The notes under the pieces are model-generated. The model worked only from the letters and a program-made list of their open reading frames with translations, did not search any database and had not been told where the DNA came from. Made by a program: the position numbers and the translations under genes. A stretch of 64,000 nt of DNA from Marinilactibacillus sp042660675 (GTDB lineage Bacteria; Bacillota; Bacilli; Lactobacillales; Carnobacteriaceae_A), in contig NZ_JBHSUL010000017.1 of assembly GCF_042660675.1 (NCBI RefSeq), positions 43,762 to 107,761 of the forward strand, read 5' to 3'. This document shows, piece by piece, positions 17,609 through 27,656 of the stretch; the stretch's first letter is position 1; each line of letters begins with the position of its first letter.

Positions 17609-19870
17609 TTACATCGTTTCGTGGAATGTTCTACTTAAAACATCCAACTGCTGCTCTCTTGTCAATTTCACGAAATTCACTGCATAACCTGAAACTCTTA
17701 TTGTCAGTTGCGGGTATTCTTCTGGATGCTCCATAGCGTCTTCTAACGTTTTGCGATTTAAAGCATTCACGTTCAAATGGTGTCCGCCTTTTTTAACATA
17801 CCCATCTAGCATCATAGCCAAATTTTTGCGTTGAGTATCTTCTTCTTTTCCAAGAGCTTTTGGAACGATTGAAAAGGTATTAGAAATTCCATCAAGTGAT
17901 TCTGAATAAGGAAGTTTAGCCACTGAATTCAAACTCGCTAATGCTCCATTTGAATCTCTACCGTGCAATGGATTAGCGCCTGGAGCAAAAGGAACGCCTT
18001 CTCGTCTACCATCCGGTGTGTTACCAGTCTTTTTACCGTATACAACGTTTGAAGTAATCGTCAATATAGAGGTTGTATGTTTGGCATCCCGATAAGTTGG
18101 ATGCTTTTTGACTTTACTCATAAAGGTTTTCAAAAGATTTATAGCGATTTGATCAACTAGATCGTCATTATTTCCGTATTTTGGATAATCTCCTTCAATT
18201 TCATAATCCGTAACTAAACCCTGTTCATCTCTAATCGTTTTAACCTTGGCGTATTTAATGGCAGAAAGAGAGTCTACTGCAACAGAAAAACCAGCGATAC
18301 CTGTCGCCATTGTTCTTGCTACATCTGTATCATGTAAGGCCATTTCAATCCGCTCGTAGCTGTATTTATCATGCATATAATGGATGATGTTCAACGTATT
18401 GATATACATCCCAGCCAACCATTCAAGCATCTCATCATATTTTTCAAGAACGATATCATAGTCCAGTACCTCACTCGTAATCGGCTGATACTTAGGCCCT
18501 ACTTGAGTCTTTGTTTTTTCGTCCACGCCACCATTAATGGCATAAAGTAATGCTTTAGCGAGGTTCGCTCTAGCTCCAAAGAACTGCATTTGTTTTCCAA
18601 TTGGCATTGCAGAGACACAGCAGGCAATACCATAATCATCTCCCCACTCTTGGCGCATAATATCATCATTTTCATACTGTACCGCACTACTTTCGATCGA
18701 AACTTTTGCACAATATTCTTTGAAAGCATTTGGTAGTCTCGTTGACCATAAGACGGTTAAATTTGGTTCTGGAGCTGGTCCTAAGTTTGTTAAAGTATGC
18801 AAGAAGCGGTAGCTGTTTTTGGTGACCATATGGCGACCATCTATTCCTACTCCTCCAATAGACTCGGTTACCCAAGTAGGATCTCCTGAAAATAGTTCGT
18901 TGTACTCTGGTGTTCGAGAAAATTTCACTAATCTCAGTTTCATAACAAAGTGATCTACTAGTTCTTGAACTTCTTTTTCGGTCATTAAACCAGCTTTCAA
19001 GTCTCTTTCAATATAAATATCCAAGAAAGTTGACGTTCTCCCTAATGACATGGCAGCACCGTTTTGTTCTTTGATTGCTGCTAAATAGCCTAAGTATAGC
19101 CATTGGAAAGCTTCTTTTGTGTTTCGAGCAGGTATGGATAAATCAAATCCATAAATATTTCCAAGTTCTTTTAACTCTACTAAGGCTCTAATCTGGTCAC
19201 TGAGCTCTTCTCGCTGACGAATGACTTTTTCGCTCATCATACCGTTTCCACAATTTAATCGATCATTTTCTTTTTGTCTGATCAAAAAGTCGACGCCATA
19301 TAAAGCGACACGTCTATAATCTCCAATAATACGTCCTCGACCATATGCATCTGGCAATCCCGTAATGACACCCGTTCTTCTGGCATTCTTAATTTCAGGA
19401 GTATAGGCATCAAATACACCTTGATTATGTGTTTTTGTCCAGTTTCTAAAGACATGTGACAGCATTGGATCCACTTCGAATCCATAAGATTCCGCTGCCT
19501 GTTCCATCATTCGGATGCCACCAAACGGTTGTAAAGATCGTTTAAAAGGTTTTTCTGTTTGAAATCCAACGATTTGTTCTTTTTCTTTTGCTAAATACCC
19601 TGGACCGTGAGAGGTAATGGTTGATACGACCTCAGTGTCCATATCTAACATGCCACCAGCTTCTAGTTCTTGTTTATTTAAATCCATTACTTGAGCCCAT
19701 AACGCTTTTGTATCTTCAGTAGCGTCTTCTAGAAATGAGTCATCTCCGTCGTAAGGAAGATAGTTCATTTGAATGAACGCTCTAACATCAACAGCTTCTT
19801 TCCAACTATTTCCTTTAAAGCCCTTCCAAAATTGATCAAATCCTTTTGATTCTACTTCCTGTTTTTCCAT
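17609..19870 (-). CDS. pflB: Formate C-acetyltransferase (pyruvate formate-lyase)
   Basis: A 753-residue glycyl-radical enzyme that converts pyruvate and CoA to acetyl-CoA and formate under anoxia. Adjacent catalytic cysteines are in GIACCVSAM near residue 410 and the radical glycine is in IRVSGYAVNF near the C-terminus. Length is normal. It is divergent from adhE, and a Rex-type operator lies in the shared upstream region, which suggests NADH/NAD control of both arms of mixed-acid fermentation. Confidence 0.97.
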   Translation of the reverse strand: MEKQEVESKGFDQFWKGFKGNSWKEAVDVRAFIQMNYLPYDGDDSFLEDATEDTKALWAQVMDLNKQELEAGGMLDMDTEVVSTITSHGPGYLAKEKEQIVGFQTEKPFKRSLQPFGGIRMMEQAAESYGFEVDPMLSHVFRNWTKTHNQGVFDAYTPEIKNARRTGVITGLPDAYGRGRIIGDYRRVALYGVDFLIRQKENDRLNCGNGMMSEKVIRQREELSDQIRALVELKELGNIYGFDLSIPARNTKEAFQWLYLGYLAAIKEQNGAAMSLGRTSTFLDIYIERDLKAGLMTEKEVQELVDHFVMKLRLVKFSRTPEYNELFSGDPTWVTESIGGVGIDGRHMVTKNSYRFLHTLTNLGPAPEPNLTVLWSTRLPNAFKEYCAKVSIESSAVQYENDDIMRQEWGDDYGIACCVSAMPIGKQMQFFGARANLAKALLYAINGGVDEKTKTQVGPKYQPITSEVLDYDIVLEKYDEMLEWLAGMYINTLNIIHYMHDKYSYERIEMALHDTDVARTMATGIAGFSVAVDSLSAIKYAKVKTIRDEQGLVTDYEIEGDYPKYGNNDDLVDQIAINLLKTFMSKVKKHPTYRDAKHTTSILTITSNVVYGKKTGNTPDGRREGVPFAPGANPLHGRDSNGALASLNSVAKLPYSESLDGISNTFSIVPKALGKEEDTQRKNLAMMLDGYVKKGGHHLNVNALNRKTLEDAMEHPEEYPQLTIRVSGYAVNFVKLTREQQLDVLSRTFHETM

Positions 19871-19993
19871 TATATTGACTCCTTTATATTCTATTTTTTC
19901 AAGCTCAATATATCACAATTAAATCTTTCTAACAAGTGAATAATTGAACTATTTTTTTATTTTTTCAAATAGGAAATCGAACCAATTCTTTTA

Positions 19994-20011
19994 TTGTGTT
20001 TTTATTCACAA
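19994..20011. promoter_or_regulatory. Rex operator between pflB and adhE
   Basis: The 18-mer TTGTGTTTTTATTCACAA matches the Rex consensus TTGTGA-N6-TCACAA at all but one position. Rex represses fermentation genes at low NADH/NAD ratio in Gram-positive bacteria, and pflB and adhE are standard targets. Confidence 0.75.
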
Positions 20012-20027
20012 AATAGACACAATTTAG

Positions 20028-20058
20028 TTGACCATTACTGTTATTGATATGCTATAGT
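20028..20058 (+). promoter_or_regulatory. Probable adhE promoter
   Basis: TTGACC (20028-20033) and an extended -10 TGCTATAGT (TATAGT at 20053-20058) are separated by 19 bases, about 15 bases downstream of the Rex site. A 120-base leader follows before adhE. Confidence 0.5.
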
Positions 20059-20178
20059 CAGTTTGTAAACAAGCTGTACTTTACTAGATCCTGTAAACTT
20101 AATTACGTAGAGGAAAGTAAAGCGTTTTTTTTAACGGTTATTGCTCACAATTTCACATAAAATATGGAGGTTTTAATT

Positions 20179-22788
20179 ATGGTTCAATTAGTTTCCGTCA
20201 AACAAACAGAAATGCCCACACCTACTGTCGAAAGTACGATTGATGTGTTGGTGGACAATGCTCAACAAGCACTCGTATCTCTATCTCAGCTCGATCAAGA
20301 ACAGATCAACGAAATTGTTAAACAAATGGCCCTAGCAGGTTTAAACAATCATATGTCTTTGGCTAAAATGGCGATTGAAGAAACTCAACGTGGTGTCTAT
20401 GAAGATAAGATCATCAAAAATTTATTTGCAACAGAATATGTTTATCATAGCATTAAAAATGATCGGACAATTGGTATTATTGAAGAAAATAAACATGAAG
20501 GTACGGTTTCTATTGCAGAACCAATTGGCGTAATTGCAGGAGTAACACCGGTTACCAACCCGACTTCTACTACAATGTTTAAATCACTCATCTCAATCAA
20601 AACAGGAAACCCGATTATTTTTGCTTTCCACCCTTCTGCACAACGTTCCAGTGTGGCTGCAGCTAAAACCGTTTATGAAGCTGCCGTAAAAGCTGGTGCT
20701 CCTGAGCATTGTATACAATGGGTCAACACACCTTCTGTGGAAGCAACACAGACATTAATGAAACATAATGGCGTCGCAACGATTCTAGCTACAGGTGGTC
20801 CTGAAATGGTCAAATCAGCTTACAGTTCAGGAAAACCAGCCTTAGGAGTTGGCGCTGGAAACGTTCCTTGTTATATTGAAAAAACTGCTAATATCAAAAG
20901 GTCCGTTAATGATTTGATTCTCTCAAAAACTTTTGATAACGGTATGATTTGTGCTTCAGAACAAGCGGTTATCATCGATAAAGAAATTTATACGGAAGTT
21001 AAAACGTTAATGACTGAAAACAATTGCTACTTCTTATCCAATGAAGAAAGACAAACAATTGAAACCTTTATGGTTACAGAAGACGGTGGCTTAAATGCCG
21101 TTGTGGTTGGAAGATCTGCTTATGACATAGCTAAACTAGCGGGCGTTTTTGTTCCAGAAGATACGAAAATACTGATTGCCGAACTACAAGGTGTGGGCAA
21201 AAAGTATCCATTATCTAGAGAAAAACTTAGTCCTGTTCTTGCAGCATATAAAGTGAATAGTACAGAAGAAGGACTTAAAAAAGCTGAAGAAATGCTGGCA
21301 TATGGTGGTTTGGGACACTCAGCTGTTCTTCACTCTCTGGATGAAACAGTGATTGAACAGTTTGAAAGAAGAATGAAAGCTGGCCGTCTGATTGTTAATG
21401 CTCCTTCTTCTCAAGGGGCGATTGGAGACATCTATAACGCTTACCTTCCCTCACTCACACTGGGTTGTGGTTCTTATGGTGGGAACTCTGTTTCTACAAA
21501 CGTGGGGATAATGCATTTGATCAATATCAAAAAACGTGCGAATCGAAACAATAATATGCAGTGGTTCAAATTACCACCTAAAATTTACTTTGAAAAAAAT
21601 TCTGTCCAGTATTTGTCTAAAATGCCAGAGATCAAAAGAGCTTTTATTGTAACAGACCCAATGATGGTTGAACTAGGCTACGTAGATAAAGTTCTTTACA
21701 ATTTAAGAAAACGTCCTGACTATGTTCACTGCGAAGTGTTTTCTGATGTCGAACCAGATCCATCTAAAGAAACGGTTCTTCGTGGTGCAGAAGCTATGCG
21801 CGCATTCCAACCGGATGTCGTCATTGCATTAGGTGGAGGATCACCTATGGACGCTGCTAAAGGCATGTGGCTTTTTTACGAACACCCAGACACTGACTTC
21901 AACGGCTTGAAACAAAAATTCCTGGATATTAGGAAACGTGTCTATAAATATCCAAAACTGGGTGGAAAAGCAAAATTTGTTGCGATTCCAACAACTTCTG
22001 GTACAGGATCTGAGGTCACTTCTTTCGCAGTCATTACGGACAATGAAAACAATATCAAGTATCCGCTAGCAGATTACGAGCTAACCCCTGATGTGGCAAT
22101 CATTGACTCACAATTTGTTATGAGTGTTCCAAAAGTCGTAACTGCAGATACTGGAATGGATGTCTTAACGCACGCGATAGAAGCATATGTATCGAATATG
22201 GCAAATGATTATACTGATGGGCTTGCAATTAAAGCGATACAACTTGTCTTCGAGTATCTTCCAAGAGCTTACCGTGATGGCAGCGATGAACGAGCTAGGG
22301 AAAAAATGCATAACGCTTCTACAATAGCCGGTATGGCTTTTGCTAACGCCTTTTTAGGTATCAATCATAGCTTGGCGCATAAACTAGGTGCACAGTTCCA
22401 TATTGCACATGGTAGAGCGAATGCTATTCTAATGCCACATGTTATCCGTTATAATGCCAAAAAACCAACAAAGTTTGTTTCATTTCCTAAATATGAACAT
22501 TTTATTGCTGATAAACGGTATGCAGAAATTGCCAAAGCACTCGGCTTACCCGCTTCTACAACTGAAGAAGGTGTCAATAGTTTAGTCACAGCTATTTATG
22601 ATTTAGCAAAACAGATGAATATTCCAATGAGTATTAAAGAGAATGGCGTTGAGAAAAAAGCATTTGATCAACTAGTCGATCAGCTAGCAGAACGTGCTTT
22701 TGAAGATCAATGTACAACAGCGAACCCGAAACTACCTCTTGTAAAAGAGTTGGCTGAAGTATATAAACAAGCTTATAACGGCAAATAA
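20179..22788 (+). CDS. adhE: Bifunctional acetaldehyde-CoA/alcohol dehydrogenase
   Basis: An 869-residue fusion that reduces acetyl-CoA to ethanol and regenerates NAD. The N-terminal aldehyde dehydrogenase domain has its catalytic Cys in NGMICASEQAV near residue 250; the C-terminal iron alcohol dehydrogenase domain starts near 450 and shows ALGGGSPMDAAKGMW, GMDVLTHAIEAYVS and FLGINHSLAHKLGAQFHIAHG with the iron-binding His residues. The ATG five codons upstream is part of ATGGAGG, so MVQLVSVKQ is the start. Ends at a strong terminator. Confidence 0.97.
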   Translation: MVQLVSVKQTEMPTPTVESTIDVLVDNAQQALVSLSQLDQEQINEIVKQMALAGLNNHMSLAKMAIEETQRGVYEDKIIKNLFATEYVYHSIKNDRTIGIIEENKHEGTVSIAEPIGVIAGVTPVTNPTSTTMFKSLISIKTGNPIIFAFHPSAQRSSVAAAKTVYEAAVKAGAPEHCIQWVNTPSVEATQTLMKHNGVATILATGGPEMVKSAYSSGKPALGVGAGNVPCYIEKTANIKRSVNDLILSKTFDNGMICASEQAVIIDKEIYTEVKTLMTENNCYFLSNEERQTIETFMVTEDGGLNAVVVGRSAYDIAKLAGVFVPEDTKILIAELQGVGKKYPLSREKLSPVLAAYKVNSTEEGLKKAEEMLAYGGLGHSAVLHSLDETVIEQFERRMKAGRLIVNAPSSQGAIGDIYNAYLPSLTLGCGSYGGNSVSTNVGIMHLINIKKRANRNNNMQWFKLPPKIYFEKNSVQYLSKMPEIKRAFIVTDPMMVELGYVDKVLYNLRKRPDYVHCEVFSDVEPDPSKETVLRGAEAMRAFQPDVVIALGGGSPMDAAKGMWLFYEHPDTDFNGLKQKFLDIRKRVYKYPKLGGKAKFVAIPTTSGTGSEVTSFAVITDNENNIKYPLADYELTPDVAIIDSQFVMSVPKVVTADTGMDVLTHAIEAYVSNMANDYTDGLAIKAIQLVFEYLPRAYRDGSDERAREKMHNASTIAGMAFANAFLGINHSLAHKLGAQFHIAHGRANAILMPHVIRYNAKKPTKFVSFPKYEHFIADKRYAEIAKALGLPASTTEEGVNSLVTAIYDLAKQMNIPMSIKENGVEKKAFDQLVDQLAERAFEDQCTTANPKLPLVKELAEVYKQAYNGK

Positions 22789-22799
22789 TACGACAAATT

Positions 22800-22840
22800 A
22801 AAAGACGTGCTTATGATTTTTCAATAAGCACGTCTTTTTT
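22800..22840. terminator. Bidirectional terminator between adhE and parC
   Basis: AAAAGACGTGCTTAT and ATAAGCACGTCTTTT form a 15-bp stem with a nine-base loop, followed by further T residues. Confidence 0.92.
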
Positions 22841-22849
22841 AATTGATCA

Positions 22850-25336
22850 TTAAGCTTTCTTTTCTGCTTCATCCGAAGAGGTATCTACCTCAACGATATG
22901 ATTGAGTTTAAAATCTATCGGAACGCCATCAGAGGTTTCATCTAATAAGAATGAACCATTGTTGTAACGATCGCTCACTTTGTAAGCTTTGGGTGTTAGC
23001 TCAAAGGTATTTTGTTTATCTGTAATGATTGTATAAGATTCATTGTTATCGTGAACATCTATCATCAAAGTAACTCGGTGCGGATTTTTCTTCAACTCTT
23101 TCAGCACATGCAACCCACGCTTAGCTCTTGAAATTGAATCAAATTCCAGTAAGTTCATTTTCTTGACTGCCCCACGCTGGGTAACCAGTAGTACATTAGA
23201 TTGTTTTTGGTCACGCTTGAATACAGTACCTGAAACAATGTAATCATCTTCTTTAAGGTCCATTGATTTAACACCGACTGCATTTGCTCCAACAACAGAA
23301 ACTTCATCTAGACCATACTTCAGCCCAAAGCCAAGATTCGTGACTAGGAAAACGTCTCTTGTATCTTGATCATCGATGTAATAAACCGCCGCTAATCGAT
23401 CTGTTTCTGATTTCAACTTGATTCCATTTGCTGATCTCGTACGGTACGTTCTTTTCGCTTCATACTCGTTCGCAGTCGTTTGCTTGATATAACCTTCTCG
23501 GGTGATGAGAACAAATTTGTGCGCTTCATTAAACTCGCTCATATGGTAAACTGCTAGAACTTTCTCGTCTTGGCTCAATGTAATGGATTGGGAAATATGG
23601 TGACCTAAATCTTTCCATCTAACATCCGGAAGTTCATGAACGGGTCGGTTGATGACATTTCCTTTTGTTGTGAATATCAGAATTTGCTGTAGTGTCGTTA
23701 ATTTTTCAGCGAAGACCGGATAGTCACCTTCTCTCAATCCAATCTCTGAAGGTTCTGAAGCACCATATGATCTTAGACTGGTTCGTTTCAAATATCCTTC
23801 TTTAGTTACGGAAACAATCACATCTTCTTCAGCAATTAGAACTTCCGTATCCACATTCAGCTCTTCAATTTTCTCTTCAATAGAAGTCAGACGATCCGAA
23901 CGATACGTTTTCTGCGTTTCTTTTAATTCTTTTTTCATCACAGTATTTAACTTGGCTTCACTATCAAGAATTTCTCTATACTGCTTGATGCGCTTCTGTA
24001 ACTCTGCTTCTTCTTTTTGAAGTTGTGTAATATCTGTATTTGTCAGACGATATAACTGCAAGCTCACAATCGCTTCGGCCTGAGCTTCAGTGAATTCAAA
24101 TTTCTTAATCAGATTGTTTTTTGCATCTGATTTGTTTTGACTGTTTCTGATTTCTCTAATGACGTCATCAAGAATGGAAATAGCTTTAATCAATCCAGCA
24201 ACGATATGTTCTCTTTTTTGATCTTTACGAAGTAAAAACTGCGTACGTTTCAAAATGACATCGCGCTTATGATCCAAGTAAGCACTCAGGATTTGTTTTA
24301 ACCCTACTTGTTGAGGTCTTCTTTCATCAATGGCAACCATATTTAAGTTGTAAGAAATTTGAAGATCTGTATTTTTAAATAGGTACGTCAAGATACCTTC
24401 TGCATTTGTTTCTTTTTTTAATTCAATAACGATTCTTAAACCGTTACGATCTGACTCATCTCGTACCTCTGCAATCCCTTCGATTTTACGATTGATTCGA
24501 ATTTCATCCATTTTACGAACCATATTCGCTTTGTTTACTTCGTAAGGAATCTCATTGATCACGATTTGTTGTTTTCCACCGCGAACGGTTTCAATCTCCG
24601 TTTTGGATCTAACCACGATTTTGCCTTTACCCGTTTCATATGCTGCTGTCAGGCCAGCAACACCTTGTATGATCCCACCTGTTGGAAAATCAGGACCTTT
24701 AATGTATTGCATCAAATCTTGTGTTGATGCTTTAGGTTTACCAATTAAGTGGATGGCTGCATCAATGACTTCCCCTACATTATGCGGAGGAATATCGGTT
24801 GCATAACCTGCTGAGATTCCTGTAGCACCATTCACAAGGAGGTTGGGATATTTAGCAGGTAATACAGTCGGTTCGTGTGTTGTATCATCAAAGTTCAGTA
24901 CGAATTCCACTGTTTCTTTGTCTATATCAGCCAGCAACTCATCCGCAATTTTAGAGAGTCGTGCTTCCGTGTAACGCATAGCTGCTGGTGGATCACCATC
25001 CATACTACCGTTATTTCCATGCATTTCTATTAAAGGCTCACGCATTTTCCAGTACTGACTTAGTCTTACCATTGCATCATAAACACTACTGTCTCCGTGA
25101 GGGTGATAATTACCAATAACATTCCCGACAGTCTTAGCTGATTTTCTAAAGCCTTTATCTTGAGTATTCCCTTCCGAGAACATCGCGTAAAGAATCCTAC
25201 GCTGAACGGGCTTTAGTCCATCTCTAATATCTGGGAGTGCACGCTCTTGGATGATATATTTACTATAACGCCCGAAACGGTCGCCCATAACATCTTCTAA
25301 TGTCAATTCTTGAATTTCTACTCTTTCTTCTGACAT
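22850..25336 (-). CDS. parC: DNA topoisomerase IV subunit A
   Basis: An 828-residue type IIA topoisomerase subunit that cuts and rejoins DNA and, with ParE, unlinks daughter chromosomes. Seen are RALPDIRDGLKPVQRRILYAM, the quinolone region HPHGDSSVYDAMVRLSQ with Ser and Asp intact (no resistance-type change), and the catalytic Tyr in AAMRYTEARL. The C-terminal beta-pinwheel lacks a GyrA box (no QRRGGKG-like motif), which supports ParC over GyrA. It starts 25 bases after parE. Confidence 0.95.
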   Translation of the reverse strand: MSEERVEIQELTLEDVMGDRFGRYSKYIIQERALPDIRDGLKPVQRRILYAMFSEGNTQDKGFRKSAKTVGNVIGNYHPHGDSSVYDAMVRLSQYWKMREPLIEMHGNNGSMDGDPPAAMRYTEARLSKIADELLADIDKETVEFVLNFDDTTHEPTVLPAKYPNLLVNGATGISAGYATDIPPHNVGEVIDAAIHLIGKPKASTQDLMQYIKGPDFPTGGIIQGVAGLTAAYETGKGKIVVRSKTEIETVRGGKQQIVINEIPYEVNKANMVRKMDEIRINRKIEGIAEVRDESDRNGLRIVIELKKETNAEGILTYLFKNTDLQISYNLNMVAIDERRPQQVGLKQILSAYLDHKRDVILKRTQFLLRKDQKREHIVAGLIKAISILDDVIREIRNSQNKSDAKNNLIKKFEFTEAQAEAIVSLQLYRLTNTDITQLQKEEAELQKRIKQYREILDSEAKLNTVMKKELKETQKTYRSDRLTSIEEKIEELNVDTEVLIAEEDVIVSVTKEGYLKRTSLRSYGASEPSEIGLREGDYPVFAEKLTTLQQILIFTTKGNVINRPVHELPDVRWKDLGHHISQSITLSQDEKVLAVYHMSEFNEAHKFVLITREGYIKQTTANEYEAKRTYRTRSANGIKLKSETDRLAAVYYIDDQDTRDVFLVTNLGFGLKYGLDEVSVVGANAVGVKSMDLKEDDYIVSGTVFKRDQKQSNVLLVTQRGAVKKMNLLEFDSISRAKRGLHVLKELKKNPHRVTLMIDVHDNNESYTIITDKQNTFELTPKAYKVSDRYNNGSFLLDETSDGVPIDFKLNHIVEVDTSSDEAEKKA

Positions 25337-25361
25337 TCAGTTCTTCAAACCTTTCTAGCTG

Positions 25362-27332
25362 TTAAGAGTTCAGTTCATTCTCTTCCAGTATGTTAGTCGA
25401 TTCCAGAATACTTCCATCTTCTTCCAAAGAAAATTCCACATTCTCTTCAATCCATTTTCTTCTTGGATCTACTTTGTTACCCATCAAGACGGATACGCGA
25501 CGTTCTGCTTGTGCAAGGTCATCAAGGGTCACTCGAATCAGCGTTCTAGTATCCGGATCCATAGTGGTCTCCCAAAGCTGATCAGCGTTCATCTCACCTA
25601 AACCTTTATATCTTTGGATAATATAATTTTTGCCATAATTTTTCAATATAACAGAAAGTTCTTCATCCGTCCAAGCGTAATCTGTTTTCTCATTTTTTCC
25701 TTTACCTTGAGACACTTTATATAAAGGGGGTAAGGCCAAGTAAATCTTACCTTGCTCAATCAATGGTTTCATATAACGATAAAAGAAAGTCAAAAGCAAG
25801 ACTTGGATATGCGCGCCATCCGTATCCGCATCGGTCATAATGATAATCTTATCGTAGTTACAGTCTTTGATATCAAATTCTGGTCCTACGCCTGCTCCGA
25901 TTGTATAAATCATTGTACTAATTTCTTCATTTTTCAAAATATCTTGCATATTCGCTTTTTCAGTGTTGATAACCTTACCTCTAAGGGGTAAAATCGCCTG
26001 GAATTTACGGTCTCTTCCTTGCTTAGCTGAACCACCTGCGGAATCACCCTCTACAAGATACAGTTCATTCTTTTTAGCATTTCGTCCTTGTGCCGGTGTT
26101 AACTTACCAGAAAGCAAAGTCTCTCGTTTCTTTTTCTTACCGTTTCTAGACTCTTCTTTGGCTTTTCTAGCAGCTTCACGCGCTTCACGAGCCTTGATGG
26201 CTTTTCTGACAATCTGCTGACTCATTTCGCCATTTTCTGAAAGATAGAAATTTAATTGCTCAGAAACGACTGTATCACAAGCAGCTCTCGCTTCTGTTGT
26301 TCCTAATTTACTCTTGGTTTGACCTTCAAACTGTAAGATGTTTTCTGGAATTCGAACAGAAATAATGATTGCAATTCCTTCTCTTACATCTGTCCCTTCG
26401 AGATTTTTCTCTTTTTCTTTCAAAAGACCTGTTCGACGAGCATATTCGTTGAAAGTCTTTGTAATTGCCGCTTTCGTTCCGATTTCATGCGTTCCACCAT
26501 CTCTAGTTCGAACATTGTTAACAAAACTTAAGACACTTTCTGAGTATCCGTCATTATATTGGAAGGCACATTCAACTTCAATCTGGTTATTTTCGCCTTC
26601 GAAATAAGCAATCGGAGTTAATGTATCTTTTTCTTCATTGATATAATGAACAAATTCTTTGATACCTTCTTCATAATGGAAAGTATCTTCGTGACCATCT
26701 CTTTCATCTGTTAAAGTGATTTTTAGCCCTTTTAAAAGAAAAGCAGATTCTCTTAAACGCTCTGATAACAGACTGTAAGAGTAATCAACAGTCGAAAAGA
26801 TCGCTGTATCTGGTTTGAAATGGATTGTCGTACCATTTTTTCTTTTAGCAACTTTCTCTTGTTTTAGTTTTCCAACAGGTCTTCCGCCCTTTTCAAATTT
26901 TTGAGTATACAATGTTCCTTCACGAACGACTTCTACAATCAGCCATTCTGAAAGTGCGTTAACAACAGAAGCACCAACACCATGCAAGCCTCCTGAGGTT
27001 TTGTAGCCACCTTCTTGACCGAATTTACCGCCTGCGTGTAGCACGGTAAAGATCACTTGAATCGTTGGTATTCCGGAAGCGTGCATACCAACAGGCATCC
27101 CTCTACCGTCGTCTGAGACAGAGATACTGCCGTCTTTGTTGATTTTAACGGATATTTCCGTTCCGAATCCAGCCAGTACCTCATCAACAGAGTTGTCTAC
27201 AATCTCATAGACAAGATGATGTAACCCTCTTGAATCCGTTGACCCGATATACATACCAGGTCTTTTTCTAACTGCATCTAATCCTTCTAATACTTGGATC
27301 GATGCATCATCATATTGTGGTTTTTTAGCCAA
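25362..27332 (-). CDS. parE: DNA topoisomerase IV subunit B, TTG start
   Basis: A 656-residue ATPase subunit. The GHKL site has VDNSVDEVLAG, SDDGRGMPVG and SGGLHGVGASVVNALS; the TOPRIM domain has LVEGDSAGGSAKQGRD and MTDADTDGAHI; the end shows QRYKGLGEMNADQLWETTMDP. The reading frame begins at TTG, decoded as Met, nine bases after AAGGAGT. Upstream lies a perfect 22-bp palindrome. Forms the topoisomerase IV complex with ParC, the next gene. Confidence 0.95.
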   Translation of the reverse strand: MAKKPQYDDASIQVLEGLDAVRKRPGMYIGSTDSRGLHHLVYEIVDNSVDEVLAGFGTEISVKINKDGSISVSDDGRGMPVGMHASGIPTIQVIFTVLHAGGKFGQEGGYKTSGGLHGVGASVVNALSEWLIVEVVREGTLYTQKFEKGGRPVGKLKQEKVAKRKNGTTIHFKPDTAIFSTVDYSYSLLSERLRESAFLLKGLKITLTDERDGHEDTFHYEEGIKEFVHYINEEKDTLTPIAYFEGENNQIEVECAFQYNDGYSESVLSFVNNVRTRDGGTHEIGTKAAITKTFNEYARRTGLLKEKEKNLEGTDVREGIAIIISVRIPENILQFEGQTKSKLGTTEARAACDTVVSEQLNFYLSENGEMSQQIVRKAIKAREAREAARKAKEESRNGKKKKRETLLSGKLTPAQGRNAKKNELYLVEGDSAGGSAKQGRDRKFQAILPLRGKVINTEKANMQDILKNEEISTMIYTIGAGVGPEFDIKDCNYDKIIIMTDADTDGAHIQVLLLTFFYRYMKPLIEQGKIYLALPPLYKVSQGKGKNEKTDYAWTDEELSVILKNYGKNYIIQRYKGLGEMNADQLWETTMDPDTRTLIRVTLDDLAQAERRVSVLMGNKVDPRRKWIEENVEFSLEEDGSILESTNILEENELNS

Positions 27333-27356
27333 TTCTAGCCACTCCTTATATTTCTA

Positions 27357-27378
27357 TTCTTCAAATATATTTGAAGAA
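27357..27378. repeat. Perfect 22-bp palindrome upstream of parE
   Basis: The arms TTCTTCAAATA (27357-27367) and TATTTGAAGAA (27368-27378) form an uninterrupted palindrome, 25 bases before the parE start and beside its ribosome site. It could be an operator or a hairpin in the 5' leader. The rest of 27379-27640 is AT-rich and holds no gene. Confidence 0.7.
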
Positions 27379-27656
27379 GCTACTGATCTAGTTTCAAGAA
27401 AATAGGAAAATTTCCCATCCTGTTTCAAGCAAGCATATTTATCTTACCATAAAGTCAGCATTTTTGTGAAGAACATATGTGCCGAATAAATCCTTTTTAA
27501 CTTTAAAAGTGGAGCTTTCTTTCAACTCAGTTTCTAACTTTATATTTTTTTGAGCCAATAATCAATATGCAGATTACGATAAATTTCTTTTTCCTTTATT
27601 CTGATACGTGGTATGATAGTTAAAGATATAAATTGGTAAGTTAAGGAGTGAAGACC

